A stretch of 64,000 nucleotides of DNA, taken from Cristatella mucedo (taxonomy: Eukaryota; Bryozoa; Phylactolaemata; Cristatellidae). The DNA is taken from NCBI GenBank assembly GCA_009760855.2, contig WPIO01000001.1, positions 1,699,501 to 1,763,500 of the forward strand, in the 5' to 3' direction. The stretch's first letter is position 1; every line of letters starts with the position of its first letter. The notes under the pieces are model-generated. The model was not told the origin of the DNA and did no database searches. It saw only the letters and a program-made list of their open reading frames with translations. Positions 32,537-44,316 of the stretch are shown one piece after another. The position numbers and the translations under genes were made by a program.

Positions 32537-32637
32537 CTTTAAGTCCGAACCAACATACATCTTGACAAGAGCACCTATCATAAAATCTAATTGTTCCTCC
32601 GTGAATAGCTCAAATGCGCCAGTCCTGTCCAAAAGTA
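32537..32637 (-). CDS. Internal exon of the same unrecognised host gene
   Basis: It is bounded by TTGCAG|TA and AAG|GTAAGA on the minus strand. The 101 bp carry one open frame (LLDRTGAFELFTEEQ, then LDFMIGALVKMYVGSDLK), entering in phase 1 and leaving in phase 0, which matches the exon at 30277-30414 across an intron of 2.1 kb. Upstream exons were not found. Confidence 0.45.
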
Positions 32638-32784
32638 CTGCAACGAAGGAAAACAATTATGGCCTCACGAATGCTTGGCAAAACGTCGGCATGTGCAATT
32701 CTCCCCGAATCGAAATGAAGTGAACTACCCTTGGTATTGGTTACAATAACGTCACATTTCTAAATCATTGCATGAGTATTAATC

Positions 32785-32935
32785 ACGATAGTAATAATAA
32801 TAATAATAATAATAAAAGTAACACATTTTTATGGCGCCCTCTGAGAACTTCTGAGAATCTCTGTATAAACGCTTTTTATGTGCTGCAAAATAAGCACAAT
32901 CAAATAATTAGTGGACTAATGGAGCAATGGCTCAG
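32785..32935 (-). repeat. LINE family A tail
   Basis: An AAT tract is followed by GGCGCCCTCTGAGAACTT and GTGCTGCAAAATAAGCACAA, the 3' end of family A read in reverse. Confidence 0.55.
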
Positions 32936-34177
32936 GTAAGTAATAATAATGGCAAAATATAAGAAATCGGTAAGAAAATTGAGAAGCAAGAAAGTAAGAA
33001 TCTTGTCGTAAGCAATAACCATGTTCCAGGTCACAGCAGATGCAAGCACGGCTTCACAAGATTTGTATCTGATCACGTACCAGCGATCGTTTCACCATGT
33101 CTTAAAAGTAGATTAAGTATCTCGATTCTAATCTAAAACTAGAGGCTGATGTTAAGAGTAGATAGCCAGATCTTAGTGCCTAGATCTTGTATCTTTATTG
33201 GCAGGCTTGGCCATAATGATGCAAGCGCACGAGGAAGCAAGTACTTACTTCTCGAATTTCGGTCTCTATTGTATTGCTCGTGGCGTGTGCAGTATACCTA
33301 AAAATTAGATCAATGTAGGCTAAAAGGTCGACGTTTAGAATTCGCACAGGCTCTACAGTCGTAAACGACAGCCGCTCCGCTGAGGAACATTTGTCATCTA
33401 CTCGCCGAGCTGAGTGTCAACGTCAAGGGTACGAGTAAGACACTACGGCACGAGCATCGCCTTTTCGAGCATCAGATGCAGAAAAACTACCAGATGCATT
33501 ATGGGAGGGGATGATGGCCCAGTACGCTTTCAAGCAGGGAGATGTGACCTACCTTGCCGCAAGTGATGCCCTGCAAGTGGGCTTGGCTTGTTCGGATGAA
33601 CCAGTCGAGCTGCTTCTCGTTCAGATGAGAGACGTCTCTGAAGCAAGCAAGTCAAAATACTCGCTCGCTCATAGATACGCTCACTCGAAGCAGCGATCGA
33701 GCGTTTGGCAACGGGGCGCGAGCCAGCGCGACGCGACCGTTGGTCGGTTGGGAATGACGAAATCCGGGCGTGGCCCCTTGTAAAGTGGCCCACACAGTCA
33801 GAATGTGACTCGTCGACCGTGGAAGGACGCAGAGTCAAATGTGCGATTCGAAGTTCCGGCTGGATGGATGCGTGCGTGCACGGCTGGTTACTTTAGAAAG
33901 ACTTTCTGGCTCTGCTTATTATTCCGCCAGCGATTGCGATAGCAGTTTGGCAAACTGCTCATTTTAGGCTTGCTAGAATGGGCAGTGCATGTATACCGCT
34001 CTACAAATCTCGCCTTCCCTGTGAAAGAATACCGATGGAAACGAGCGGAAACACGACCGGCCGGTCGTGCGTGTGTGGACAATTAACATGGCATCACTGC
34101 TGACTGCCCGGTAGTTTTTTTCAGACAGGTGGTAGCTAGGCTATGCTGTGCTGTGCTGATCGACAGGTAGTGATGAA
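32936..34177. other. Host DNA, no supported gene
   Basis: A GC-rich stretch at 33330-33850 is open on both strands without splice or family support. The rest is mixed sequence. Confidence 0.4.
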
Positions 34178-34729
34178 AAACAGGTAGTTATGACCAACAA
34201 ATGAACCTATCGGTAGGGAGCCGGGTCCCCAATAGAACCTGGGCCTAGCAAAAACTCAATAACACTGCGAATAATAGTCAGATAGACTTCGTTATAGGCG
34301 CAACCGTCCTCGTTTAGTCAATAAAGCTATACCGCGACCAGATTTCAGTTTTTATTCTCTAGTAGTAAATTGATCACACATTTGGCTGTAGATGTCTGAA
34401 ACGCCAGGACCAAGAATGCATCCGTGCATCCGGTAGGCAAAACCACCGTGGCTAGCGTACCTACCCGATTAGCTTGATCTCTTTGGCAATTTTTTGGTCG
34501 TCCTCTTGATTGACCGAAGGATACTGCAACGATGTGACGAAATGTCAATCGATTTCACTAAAATTGAATTAACTGCGAGAAATACGTCAGCGCTCAATCC
34601 ATAGATGCCATACATTCAGCTAAATAGAGCTAAGTTAAATGTCTAGTTGAATTGCACGTAGGAAACTATTGATCACCAAGTATTTCTCGAGCGTCGCTCA
34701 TTTCTCCTGGGCGTCACCAGCACTGCATG

Positions 34730-35345
34730 CAATGGTTCAGGTTCTACCTTAGTAGGATAATATCTAAAGTATTGATGCAAATTGACAAAGTTTTCCGAGA
34801 GAAATCATTGAAGTACGGGGTCCCTCTGCTTGGTCCTATTCTTTTCATAGTTTATACTCAACCTCTTGTCAATGTTATCGCCAAGCACAAATGACTTTCA
34901 GCGTCTACAGATGGCACCACAGCTTTGATAAGAAAAATATGCACATGCTTTGACCCGTCCTAGCCCTTCAGCTCGTCAAACTCTCTCAACTCTCTTGCTG
35001 GGTGTATTACTGATATCCACACATGGATGGCAGCAATCCATCTCACATTATGTGACGATAAAACCAACTCACTAGTTGTTTATTTACAACCAAGTGCGGC
35101 TCTAACATTGAGCTTAACGCTTGAAATCGGCTCTGCCAGCATATTGTCTACAGCATCTGTACAAAATCCGAGTGTCCTGTTCCAAAGTGACCGTTCACTG
35201 GACGACCAGATTAGCTGCACAATCAAGTTGGCATACTTTATGCTTATATAACATTGCTAACATTACGGTACGATTAGCAAGGATTGCTAATCCAAATTGG
35301 TCGTTGCATTTGCGTCATCCCGTCTCGACTTCTGTAACTTAATAT
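34730..35345 (+). repeat. LINE family A, reverse-transcriptase fragment
   Basis: Broken frames show a YGVPLLGPILF-like stretch at about 34825, then LTLCDDKTNSLVVY and SLDDQISCTIKLAYF, the palm-to-thumb end of a CR1/L2-like RT. Several stops and a short AAT tail follow. Confidence 0.6.
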
Positions 35346-36080
35346 TAATAACAATAATACATTTGCTAAAGACCCCTCTGAGAACTCCGTCTCTTTCTAG
35401 GAGCTTTGCATTTGCTGCAAAGGAAATAAGATAAAATAAATAGAGGTAACATGCTCAATAAACAAAAACAATAACATGGTCAAGAGCGACTTGCACGGGG
35501 TCAGCATGCAAGTATGATTAGTGGAGCATGCACAGTGCCAGAGCCCACAGGCACATAAAAACGAATCTCAGCGATCCACTACATGCTGTGATAAATAGGT
35601 GATCTTTTAGTTTATTTTAAATGTGATCAAGTTAGGACATGTCGTGACGCAGGTCAGGAGGGAGTTCCAGGCTTTGTGAGCATACGAACCAACGGCAAGG
35701 TCTCTAAAGTATTTGAGGTTTGTACGAGGTAGAGGTAAACAGATAGATTCTGAAAAAGGAGTAGTACAATGCTTAGTCTGGTGGGCAGTTGATCTGAAAG
35801 GTAGAATGGAGCCAAAGAATGACGGGACCTTAAAGTAAGCGAACAATATCTTTGCTTGAATGAAAACCAGTGTAGGTCGGTGATAAGAAGTGTGGTGTGG
35901 CCACTGCGACACTCACGACAGACAAGCCTAGCTGCAGAATCGTCCACCAGTTGTAAGCGCCTGAGCGCACACACCAGTAGGCCAGAAAGCAGTCAGTTAG
36001 TGAATTCAATACGGGATGTCACAAATTCATAGACCAATTTAGATGTGGTATCCTTAACTCATTGCTTACTATTCTACCGG
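35346..36080 (-). repeat. LINE family A, C-terminal part plus 3' UTR
   Basis: On the minus strand: RRLQLVDDSAARLVCR, LITDLHWFSFKQRY, then PLVRMLTKPGTPS, the usual end of CR1/L2-like LINE ORF2 (DLHWLPVKQR region). It is followed by the family 3' UTR and tail. Confidence 0.65.
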
Positions 36081-36560
36081 CCTGTCCAATCAGGCGCTTA
36101 CAATACTGGAAAATATCTGCAGCAAAGGTTTGGCTGTCATGAGCGTCATAGTTGCCGAAGCATATTACTTCTAGGTATTCTGTGCTAGCTCCTAATCACG
36201 CAGCGTATCGACTTCAAGGTTCTATCTTTCACTTTTAAGTTCCTGCATCATCTAGTGCCAGGCTGCCTAACACCCCTACTCCCCAACCGGACTAGTCTTT
36301 GCAGGTTTTCCCCAGTCAAATCATTTAGCTGTGCCTCCAAACAACCTCAATTTTGTTAGACACCGTCTCTTTGGTTCTTACTCTCCCAAAGCCTGGAAAT
36401 CATTCTTGACTGATATCACGATATCCTTTAATTTGACGACATTAAAAAAGAAACGCACCTACTTCTCATACGATTTCGTGGGTCCTTGTGATTTGTTCTA
36501 TGTGTGCATATGCTTGCTGCACATATGCAAGCTATCAATAACCATATTTACACCTAGTTA
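36060..36560 (+). repeat. LINE family A, C-terminal fragment
   Basis: Broken frames with IRRLQYWKISAAK and YSPKAWKSFLTDITIS are the same ORF2 end in the opposite orientation. It abuts the minus-strand piece at the shared TTGCTTACTATTCTACCGG region. Confidence 0.55.
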
Positions 36561-36604
36561 AATGGGTATGTAGCCTGTTACCATACCATGCTTGTTGGCA
36601 TCCT

Positions 36605-36715
36605 GAGTGCCGCGGGGCTCGAACCTACGACCTTGGTCATCAATTACAGTCACCTTGACCTTGGTCGGGGCGAATGCCTTAACCACTGGACCAAGCAAGC
36701 ACGACTTTACAGAAT
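36605..36715 (-). repeat. SINE-II head
   Basis: Reverse of the family head: CGGGGCTCGAACCTACGACC (B-box side) and GCGAATGCCTTAACCACTGG (A-box side). The partner copy is at about 61465-61575. Confidence 0.6.
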
Positions 36716-37046
36716 CTCCATCTAATACTTATCGTCGTCTAATACTTTCAAGAATCCGTCAGACTGTAGCCTTTAAATATGGTGACATTTTAGGCAATCT
36801 GCTACCCTAGCACGGAATAATTCGGATAGTGAAAAAGTGACGAGAGTGCGAAAAGTAATATACTCTATGTGCAAGTGTAGGCGCAGCATATGCATAAAAA
36901 ATAATATTGTGACGACTTTCGAGAGCCTAGAAGCTTAATATCACTACTAACTACTATGAGCTATCAGTTACTTCTTGAAGAAATGCAATACAGTCAATGC
37001 ATACAGTTAAGAATGCAGTTACAAGATGAAAAACTGTCTTCCTTAC

Positions 37047-37289
37047 CACACACAGAGTCTCCTTTGATTTTAATTTCAAAGCTTCGATAGCATTGAAAGC
37101 AAGCTTATCCGCTCGGTCCATAAGGTTGTAGCCGTCGACACGCCCTAAGGATGACAGGCGAGGGTGACACAACTCAGGAGGCTCGGCCGCATCTCTCGGT
37201 GGTTGCTGCCGTGCTGTTCCATTATCGATCACGAGAATTTTTCTTTTGTGTCTCCGGGCACTCGTTCGTAGGCATACGGTGTTATTCAT
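37047..37289 (-). other. Candidate exon conserved in both repeat arms
   Basis: An 81-codon frame (MNNTVCLRTSARRHKRK...) lies between TTTTAGCAG and a GTAAGG donor. In the other arm (60890-61132) it differs by two residues. I recognise no domain. High identity of the arms alone would keep it open, so coding status is unproven. Confidence 0.25.
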
Positions 37290-37742
37290 CTGCTAAAATG
37301 AAGCAACGTTGCATCGGACGAAGAAGACTTCGCTGCTAAAGATTCTAAACTGATCTCAAGAGGGATCCAAAGGTTTCGATGCAAATTTATTTGGGCACAT
37401 CGAGACCACAAATATTCCTACTGAAACTATAATAGTAATAATAAAAACAATACTACATATCACTAATAATAATAATAACAATAATAATAAAGACAACATA
37501 CTAAAGGGTTGTATTAGCATGAAAAAGCATGCGTCATTTTTAAACCAGCACGCTCAAGCACACAAGAAGGCACAAAGTAAGTAGGACCTCTGGCTGGAGA
37601 GTAACATTCATTCAATCTAGCAAAGGAACATCTAGCCAAGTAAATTCAGCAAAGCACTTTAAAACGAAAAGGAACGTCGTTGAGCGGAACGTTGGGCGGA
37701 AGGAAGGTTCGTTGTTGAGCGGAATGGAAAAGGCGCACATAC

Positions 37743-38039
37743 CTTTGACGAGCGAGGCGAAGAGAGGGGTGGATCTGCCTGGATTCCTGTCGTCGACTTT
37801 TCAGACGACATTGGCTCGATAGCTCCCAACATGGGCTCGTGCTTAGACGACCGATGAACGAGAACGGCAGCGGAGGATGAACCGGCGGCCATGCAGCCGG
37901 TTGCAGTCAGGCTCACGGAGCACGAACCGGCAGCCATGCGGCCGGATGCTGCGAGGCAGCTGATGCTAGTCCCCTGATTAGCATTCTCGTGGCGCTGAGT
38001 AATTCGGCGCTTGGACGGAGGCATCTCGTCGTTATCCAT
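37743..38039 (-). CDS. Candidate first exon, unrecognised
   Basis: It starts at ATG 38039 (MDNDEMPPSKRRITQRHEN), has 99 codons, then AAAG|GTATGTG as donor in phase 0. It contains two related Ala/Ser/Gly-rich units (SGRMAAGSCS and TGCMAAGSSS). A basic PPSKRR start is common in nuclear and transposase-derived proteins, but no family is recognised. Confidence 0.3.
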
Positions 38040-38767
38040 TTTATCTAGGCGCTGTTTAATTAAAAATTGACGCGAAAATATATTGCTTGGCAAGCGGCGT
38101 GGATTTTTCGTTGGTCCAGACCTGACACCCTACGGCGTCTAAAGCCAATGATTAAGCCAAAAAGCCAGCCCAATGCGTGGCCAGCGAACAACATCGTTCT
38201 TATAGAAGAGCGCAAATTTCCTAAATACGCTTAATACCTAGAGCTGTCCTGGCAGTCTGACTACAAACACGCGACCCAGTTTGGCTCAGTACAAGCAAAG
38301 CCTCACCGACTGACGAACAGAAACAGTTTGGTCTCACCAACGGGAACCTTCACCCAGGGCCGTCTCTGGTGCTAGACTGACCGTTTCGATAATGGTTTCG
38401 TAACAAGCCAGGTCGAAGGTCATAAGTCTGAAATATTCAGAGATAATCTTGTATACGGAGATATTTATACAATGGAATATTTCTCTGCACATAAGCCGGT
38501 TTATAAGGAATGACCTATAATCTGTCTCGTTGTTCTTATGCAAAGTTTTCCAAGCTTGCATTCTACAGATCTGTGAAGCACAGGTATAGTAGTGATTTTT
38601 ATTTATAACACTGTTTATTAATTAAGTTATTACGTGTTTATAACTTACTATCTCACTACTTGTATGTAATAATTATGGTTAATTGTCAATATCGGAATAA
38701 TCGATATGTATCGATAGTTGATTGGATTATAATCCAAGAGCCGTCCGGGCGCCCGAAGATGACTGGG

Positions 38768-38860
38768 ATGACGTTCGAATTATGCGCACCGAAAGCCGCT
38801 TTGGCTGAGTGCGCCATAGAAAACTGTCCTGCGTAACACCCACTTAGTCTTGGTTGGTTC
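38768..38860 (+). repeat. LINE family B 3' end fragment
   Basis: It carries ACCGAAAGCCGCTTTGGCTG and CTGCGTAACACCCACTTAGT, the same 3' terminus found at about 46400-46470 and, reversed, near 53270-53300. Confidence 0.6.
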
Positions 38861-39321
38861 GCGAAGTAGCGGACGGAGGTACGTCCCTTAATGGCGGCAG
38901 CTGATTTCTTCGGTTAGCCGGCGGAGCCGCTCTATTATAACGTTGCCGGGTACATGTAGCTACGTCACTTGCTTTCGCTAACATCCAGTCATCCGTCGGA
39001 TTATTAGACGCCGCTAATATCATCAAGTATTACGACCGAAGCAACGTCGCTCCGCGGCGGAGCAAGGGAGGGAGAGAGAGAGCTGTGGCGAATTTTCGGG
39101 GTAAAAGCTCAGCATAGAGCAACGGGGGAAGAGTTCCATTTTGAGCAGTGGGGGATATTGCTGAACTCTTTGCACTGTTTCTATTCATGTCGGTCCTTTA
39201 AGATCAATGTTTTTCATCCAAGATGTCTTGGCGACCCTGCATCCTCCGGAGAAATGGACTCGCCGTAGTTGTTCTCTCAACCCTATTGGACTCGCCACTC
39301 TTCTGCTCGTAAACAAAAAAA

Positions 39322-39502
39322 ATCCTAGCTGATTAAACAGCCTCTTTTTGTAGACTCTTTTTAGCGACAGAAAAGCCTTTACGGCTATCACCACCGCTGG
39401 CAGTGGCGATACAGAATCGCCCACCGTAGGAATCGAACCCATGACCTCACGACAAAGGTCGTAAGAGCAACCACCTTACCTAGTGTGCCATCACGTCTCG
39501 GA
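39322..39502 (-). repeat. SINE-I copy
   Basis: Reverse orientation: GATTAAACAGCCTC tail, GGCTATCACCACCGCTGGCA, GGAATCGAACCCATGACC (B box) and GCAACCACCTTACCTAGTG (A box). Confidence 0.75.
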
Positions 39503-39644
39503 ATTTTTTTTAACCCAATGAACTGTCTTTGCTCCCTGCGCTTTACGCTTTCGTTACCTGTGCATGAATCGGTGAATTTAAACAGCCAGAGATCACACTA
39601 ATCGTGTCTCTTGTAGGCGTCTCTCGAATGCCTTCTTAAAAAAT

Positions 39645-40005
39645 AATTCACTTGAATGTCTCCCTAAGGCAGTGATTCTCAACCTTCCTAATGCCGTGAC
39701 CCGTTAATACAGTTCCTCGTGTTGTGGCGACCCCCAACCATTAAATTATTGTGTGTGCAAAATGTGAAAATGCGTGTTTTCCGATGGTCTTAGGCGACCC
39801 CTTTGAAAGGGTTGTTCGACCCCCAAGGCGGTCGCGACCCGCAGGTTGAGAACCGCTGCCCTGAGGGAACAGAATCTCCTCTATCCAGGCACTTCGCATT
39901 CGCCAGGCGGCTCGACCCCGCGACCTTGGTCGTCAAGATGAGCATGGCGATCGAGGTCATTGCAGATGATCAAGCGAACATCTGCCACCGCGGCCCGTCG
40001 AGCCA
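39645..40005 (-). repeat. SINE-II copy split by the SPIN element
   Basis: The left piece (ATTCACTTGAATGTCTCCC) and right piece (AGAATCTCCTCTATCCAGG, then GGCTCGACCCCGCGACCTTG) together give the reversed SINE-II tail and head. The break falls exactly at the SPIN insertion. Confidence 0.7.
39670..39858. mobile_element. SPIN-type hAT non-autonomous element
   Basis: The 189 bp element begins CAGTGATTCTCAACCTTCC and ends GGTTGAGAACCGCTG, imperfect inverted termini. Subterminal GTTTTCCGATGGTCTTAGGC and CGACCCC blocks match the SPIN family as I remember it. The 8 bp target duplication is CCCTAAGG on the left and CCCTGAGG on the right (one mismatch), the hAT length. It lacks a transposase gene, so it is an internally deleted (MITE-like) copy. 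Confidence 0.92.
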
Positions 40006-41897
40006 GGACTATCTTGTTCGCTTTCTCGCGCTGGCCCGTGCACGATAGCTGTCCCGGTCAAGCGTTTGCACGTCGGCCGCAGATATGAAGGTGAATAAGA
40101 TGTGCGCTGTCCCATCATTTCATCTCTGAGATTGAATTGAGGAAGCCATAGCGGATGCGCCGACCGACGCTACTCTCCTTGACGCTACTCTTTTGTTGAC
40201 TCTTGATGTTGATCACGCTAAGCACGAACCTCTGCTAGCAAGTTCAGATTCAATTCTATTCAAATAAATTATTTGCCGAGTCTTAATTTAAATCCCAGTC
40301 AGAAGCCCTGCTTGGTCCAAGTACGAATCGACAGTACTCGGTAAAACTTCGGGAGGCTCCCTCTCGTGGTTTAATACTGGAGCGAGGTCACGGCCACTTG
40401 TTGTGGGATGCATGAGTACGCTTGCCTCACTGTAGAACAATCGAATCGCCACTGTCGTATTCCATAAAGTAATTCAAGGCTGGCTGCTGTACCGGCCTCG
40501 TTTACATGTAGCCACAATAAAGCCGTAGTGTTTAAAGCTAGCGATTAACAAATGATTGACTGCAGGTACTCGAGCCCACGACTTGGGTCGAGTAGATAGG
40601 GAAGGATGGAAGCTCACTAGTTTAACTGTGTGGAGAAAAACACGCGTGCGGTTTAAAAACGAAAAACAGTTGCTTGCGGTCTAGCGGCTGGCTGGAAAAA
40701 GTGCTCCCGTTGTCATCGTTCACGATGTGCTTCCGTGTCCGTGCTTTCCGTGCTAGCGCCGCCAAGGAATTGATTTCGGGCAGCGTACTCGTTCCGTTGC
40801 CAGGGTACGCTTCGTACTCGTTGGCCCAACAGAAGACAGCGACCCACATTCATGCCATAGATGAGCCGCATACATGCCATAGATGTGTGCTTCTCTTCCA
40901 AATTGGCATTTTACGGTATGTACCCGGATGTCTCAGCACTAGTTCAAGTCATCTGGGTTCATCCTATAACGAACATGCCATCTATAAAGTATTTGTAACT
41001 GTAAAAGAAACACCACATAAAGAACACGTGTACCGTTTATTAACTTTCTTTAAGAGCATCTGGAATTGATGAACCCAGTATTTTAGTCAAAGACTTTTGC
41101 TGAACCCTATTAACAGCAATGCTACAAGCAAAGCTGAAAAGTAACGTTCACATACAGGCTCCGAGTTACGTTAAATACAGGCATAGGTCCTACATAAGAT
41201 ATAAATCTAGAATGCATCATGATGTTTTGAAATGCAGTTGGCTCCTATACATTCAATTCTGTACCGCAGGGCTGTCTCCGCTCGCCCGTATTTGTTTAGC
41301 CCACTTGGGTTAGTGATGTCTGTTCTGCTGCCCCAGCCAATTACAGACGTTCTTCTTTTGTAAGTTCGCGAAGCCACGGTGTCGCGGCGCCACACTCAAT
41401 ATTATATTATGCTATATGTGGTTTATTTATAATAGAGATAACTATTAGTAGTAAAATGGTGGTATACCATATTATGATATATACATGTATTCTTCCACAT
41501 TACAAGGTAGTTATGATTGGTAGCCGGAAGAAAGAGTTTGAACGGAGCGATAAACGAGTGCCGGAAGCTTGAAATAAGCACGCTGCTTGACAGTGAGCGA
41601 TTGCTGGCTAGTGAGAAGTGGTGTAGCAATATGGCAGTTGCAACGTTGCATTAATTGCAAGCCTAGCCGCTGAGCTATCCACCAGCCATGAGCATTTCAC
41701 AGTAGAGGCAGGCAGACCTTTCAGCAACGGAAGTCTGGATGGCATGTCAGCTGATTGCTGACCCTTCCGGATTGGATGTGTTATCTACATCTAAGCAGGG
41801 GCCTTGGTAGATTTCACCGTACTTGCAAGAGAAAGCAGAGTGTTTCCTTCTTCATGACTCGCAACCGTTCACTACAGATCGTGAAGTGCTGGCACCA

Positions 41898-41900
<3 letters not shown>
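40006..41900. other. Host DNA, no supported gene
   Basis: There are mixed short frames on both strands, including a 131-codon plus frame at 40674-41069 without family or splice support. Confidence 0.4.
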
Positions 41901-41992
<92 letters not shown>

Positions 41993-42180
41993 CTCTCCAT
42001 GTCTCTGTGTCTCTGTGTCTCTTTCTCTCTGTCTCTCTGTCTCTCTATCTCTCTGTCTTTCTCCCTCTCTACCTCTCTCCGTCTCTCTGTCTCTTTGTCT
42101 CTCTCTGTGTCTCTCTGTCTGTATGTCTGCCTGCCTGTCTATCTGTCTGTCTGTCTGTCTCTCTCCATCTATCTATGCCT
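41901..42180. repeat. (CT)n tract grading into degenerate CTGT repeats
   Basis: Nearly pure CT from 41901 to 41990, then CTCTGTGT-type and CTGTCTGT units. Long Ser/Leu-type frames across it are artefacts of the repeat. Confidence 0.95.
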
Positions 42181-42274
42181 CAATGCATCTGTCCGCGTCT
42201 CTCTATTTATCTTTCACGAAACTATGCGCCTTTTCCAATATGATAATCATTAGATAGAAAATTAAATATAAATA

Positions 42275-42400
42275 TATATATATATGGAATTCATTTGTAT
42301 AGCACCCTAAGAGAACTTAATCTCTATCCAGGCGCTTCACATATGCCTCAGGGCTAAAGCCCTCAACCTCGGACGACCAAATCAGCACCACAGTCAAGTC
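42275..42400 (-). repeat. SINE-II copy
   Basis: Reverse orientation: AATTCATTTGTATAGCACCC, GAGAACTTAATCTCTATCC, then the head remnant AAAGCCCTCAACCTCGGACG. Confidence 0.6.
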
Positions 42401-42469
42401 TTCCTACTTTAAGCTGCATAAAAATGCTTAAAATTTAGGGTTGCTTAGAGAGGGATACTACAACTTAGT

Positions 42470-42940
42470 AAATTGGTGATTGCATTTGTGACATCCGGTC
42501 TTGTTTTCTTTAACTCACCGATTGCTGATTCACCGGCCTGTGCAATAAGGCGCTTACATTTGGCGAAAAAATCTCTTGTCTGTCGTGAGAGTCACAGTTG
42601 TCACATCACACCACTTTTCAACGACGTTCATTGGCTCTTATTCAAGCAACGTAACGTCTTACAGGTTCTGTCATTCACTTTTAGGTCCCTCCATTTGGCT
42701 ACCGCTTACCTATCAGGTCTACTCCCCCACCCGACAAAGCATCGTACCACTATCCTTTCTGAATCTAATCGTTTAGCAACACCTCGTAATTGTCTTACGT
42801 CCATTTGAGACTGTACCTTTATTTAGAATGCTCCCAAAGCCTTGAACTCACTTCCGACTTGCGTCACATCATCCCTGACTTGACGACATTTAAGAAGCTA
42901 AAAGCGAATCTATCTGTCACAGCATTTAGTGAGTCCATGT
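42470..42940 (+). repeat. LINE family A, C-terminal fragment
   Basis: Frames IRRLHLAKKSLVCRES, LFNDVHWLLFKQRN and LATAYLSGLLPHPTKH give the ORF2 C-terminus with stops and shifts. At 42945-43060 a reversed family A tail follows (GCGCCCTCAGAGAACTTGAT). Confidence 0.65.
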
Positions 42941-43204
42941 TAATAATAATGCTAATGCATTTGACAATGCGCCCTCAGAGAACTTGATCTCTTTCTAGGC
43001 GCTTTACATCTGCTGTAAAGTGAATCCCAAAGGGCACAGTTGAAACATGACAGCGGCTACTTTTGTTTATGAAATCATTCACTGACTCACGGTCCAAATT
43101 ATATAGGTTGCTGCAGGTAGTTATCTACTATCGTAAAACCTGACAGCTTATTTTTTCTAGGTGCTTGTTGTGGAGTTACAATTATTCTTAAATAGTTTTT
43201 CTGG

Positions 43205-43850
43205 TAATATTAATAATAATAATACGTTCGATATAGCGTCCTTAGAGAACTTACTCTCTTTCAAGCCACTTTACATTTGCTGCAAAGTAAGCACGATTGA
43301 ATTGTTAGTGGTAGCATTCTCAATAAACAACGAGGATAACATGGTTAGGGTGACATGCACAGGGTCAGCATGCAGGTGTGGTTAATCGCAGCATGGACAG
43401 TATCAGGGGGGATAAGCAAATACAGGTCGCATCACAGGGACCCTCTAAAGGCTGTGATAAACAGATGCGGTTTTTAGTTTCTTTTTAAATGTGGTCAAGT
43501 CAGGAGATGTCTTGACGCAAGTCGGGAGTGAGTTCCAGGCTTCGGACCATACGAACTATAGGCACGGTCTCCAAAGGATTTGAGATTTTACTAGGTATGG
43601 GTAAACAATTAGATTCCGAAAAGCGAGTGGTACGCTTCTTTGCCTGGTGGGGAGTATATCTCATAGGTAGGTAGGCTGGAGTCAAAGAATGAAGGGATCT
43701 AAAAGTGACGACAAAACCTTGAAGTTGATGCGCTGTTTGACTGGGAGCCAGTGCAGGCCGGAGAGACGTGCTAGTGAGAAGACTTTTGATAGCCACATCA
43801 AGCTCTTCAGTCATTAGTTTGACTGCCGAGCTCATAGTTTAATGGCTGCT
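43205..43850 (-). repeat. LINE family A, 3' part
   Basis: From the right on the minus strand: ORF2 C-terminus (ALAPSQTAHQLQGFVV, SLTPAYLPMRYTPHQ, then VRSLELTPDLRQDIS). The 3' UTR follows (43210-43480), then the shared tail (AGTAAGTTCTCT) and an ATT tract. Confidence 0.7.
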
Positions 43851-44160
43851 ATTGCATTTCTGCGAAGCGTCATAAAAGATACCAACTTTATTAAAACTCT
43901 GCCGTTTGTATAGTATGCTAATGCAATAACATTGCTTCAAGGTCTGAATACATCATATTATGAGAACCAGCTGTTCAAAATACTTTAATTTCTGATTAGC
44001 CATGGATATCCTCCGGTAGAAGAAAAATACTTGGGGCACACTGTGACTGACCTGTGCTGTGCATGCACAAGAAGAGCACTCAACAAGCATCTTTGCAGTG
44101 CTCGTTCGATTCGTATGTCGGCTGGAATCGTGCCGCCGCTACAAACTTGACAATTTTTAG

Positions 44161-44316
44161 ATGCATTCACAAGAAGCCGTTGCATCGGTTCGGTGGGAGA
44201 TCTCTTCGGAGCTGGAAGCGATTCGACGGCCACAGCTCTGGAGTGGGCGTTTCTGCAATGCATCTTGCATCCTGATATTCAGAATCGCATCCACGCTGAG
44301 ATTGACCATGTCGTTG
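44161..44316 (+). CDS. Cytochrome P450 (CYP2-like) exon with I-helix
   Basis: It begins after AATTTTTAG and ends in phase 1 before GTGGGT. The I-helix oxygen-binding motif is GDLFGAGSDSTATALEW (A/G-G-x-D/E-T/S type), followed by HPDIQNRIHAEIDHVV. This is a typical microsomal clan-2 P450: a haem monooxygenase of the endoplasmic reticulum. Its phase fits the exon at 49295 across a 5 kb intron that contains LINE family B and the (TAG)n array. Upstream exons (N-terminal anchor, C-helix) were not located. The exon itself has no lesion. Confidence 0.88.

Larger units (their letters stand above)
34178..37528 (+). repeat. Left arm of a long inverted repeat
   Basis: This segment is the reverse complement of 60650-64000, colinear with almost no indels: paired coordinates sum to 98178-98179 throughout. 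Encoded frames differ by only a few residues, so identity is about 97-98%. It contains family A LINE pieces (34730-36560), a SINE-II copy and a conserved 111-residue frame (36954-37289). The right arm is cut by the window end, so the left arm may continue left of 34178. Confidence 0.93.

Noticed and set aside
34178-37528. Inverted repeat arms as terminal repeats of one giant transposon
   Set aside because: No transposase or terminal motif is seen at the inner edges, the arms themselves are made of LINE and SINE pieces, and the outer ends lie outside the view.
38338-38427. Possible 90 bp minus-strand exon (splice-like edges at both ends)
   Set aside because: Its exit phase does not fit the exon at 32537-32637, the protein matches nothing, and the LINE-rich surroundings give no support.
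41755-42257. Ser/Leu-rich frames over the CT tract
   Set aside because: Microsatellite translation with no start context, splice signals or family support.
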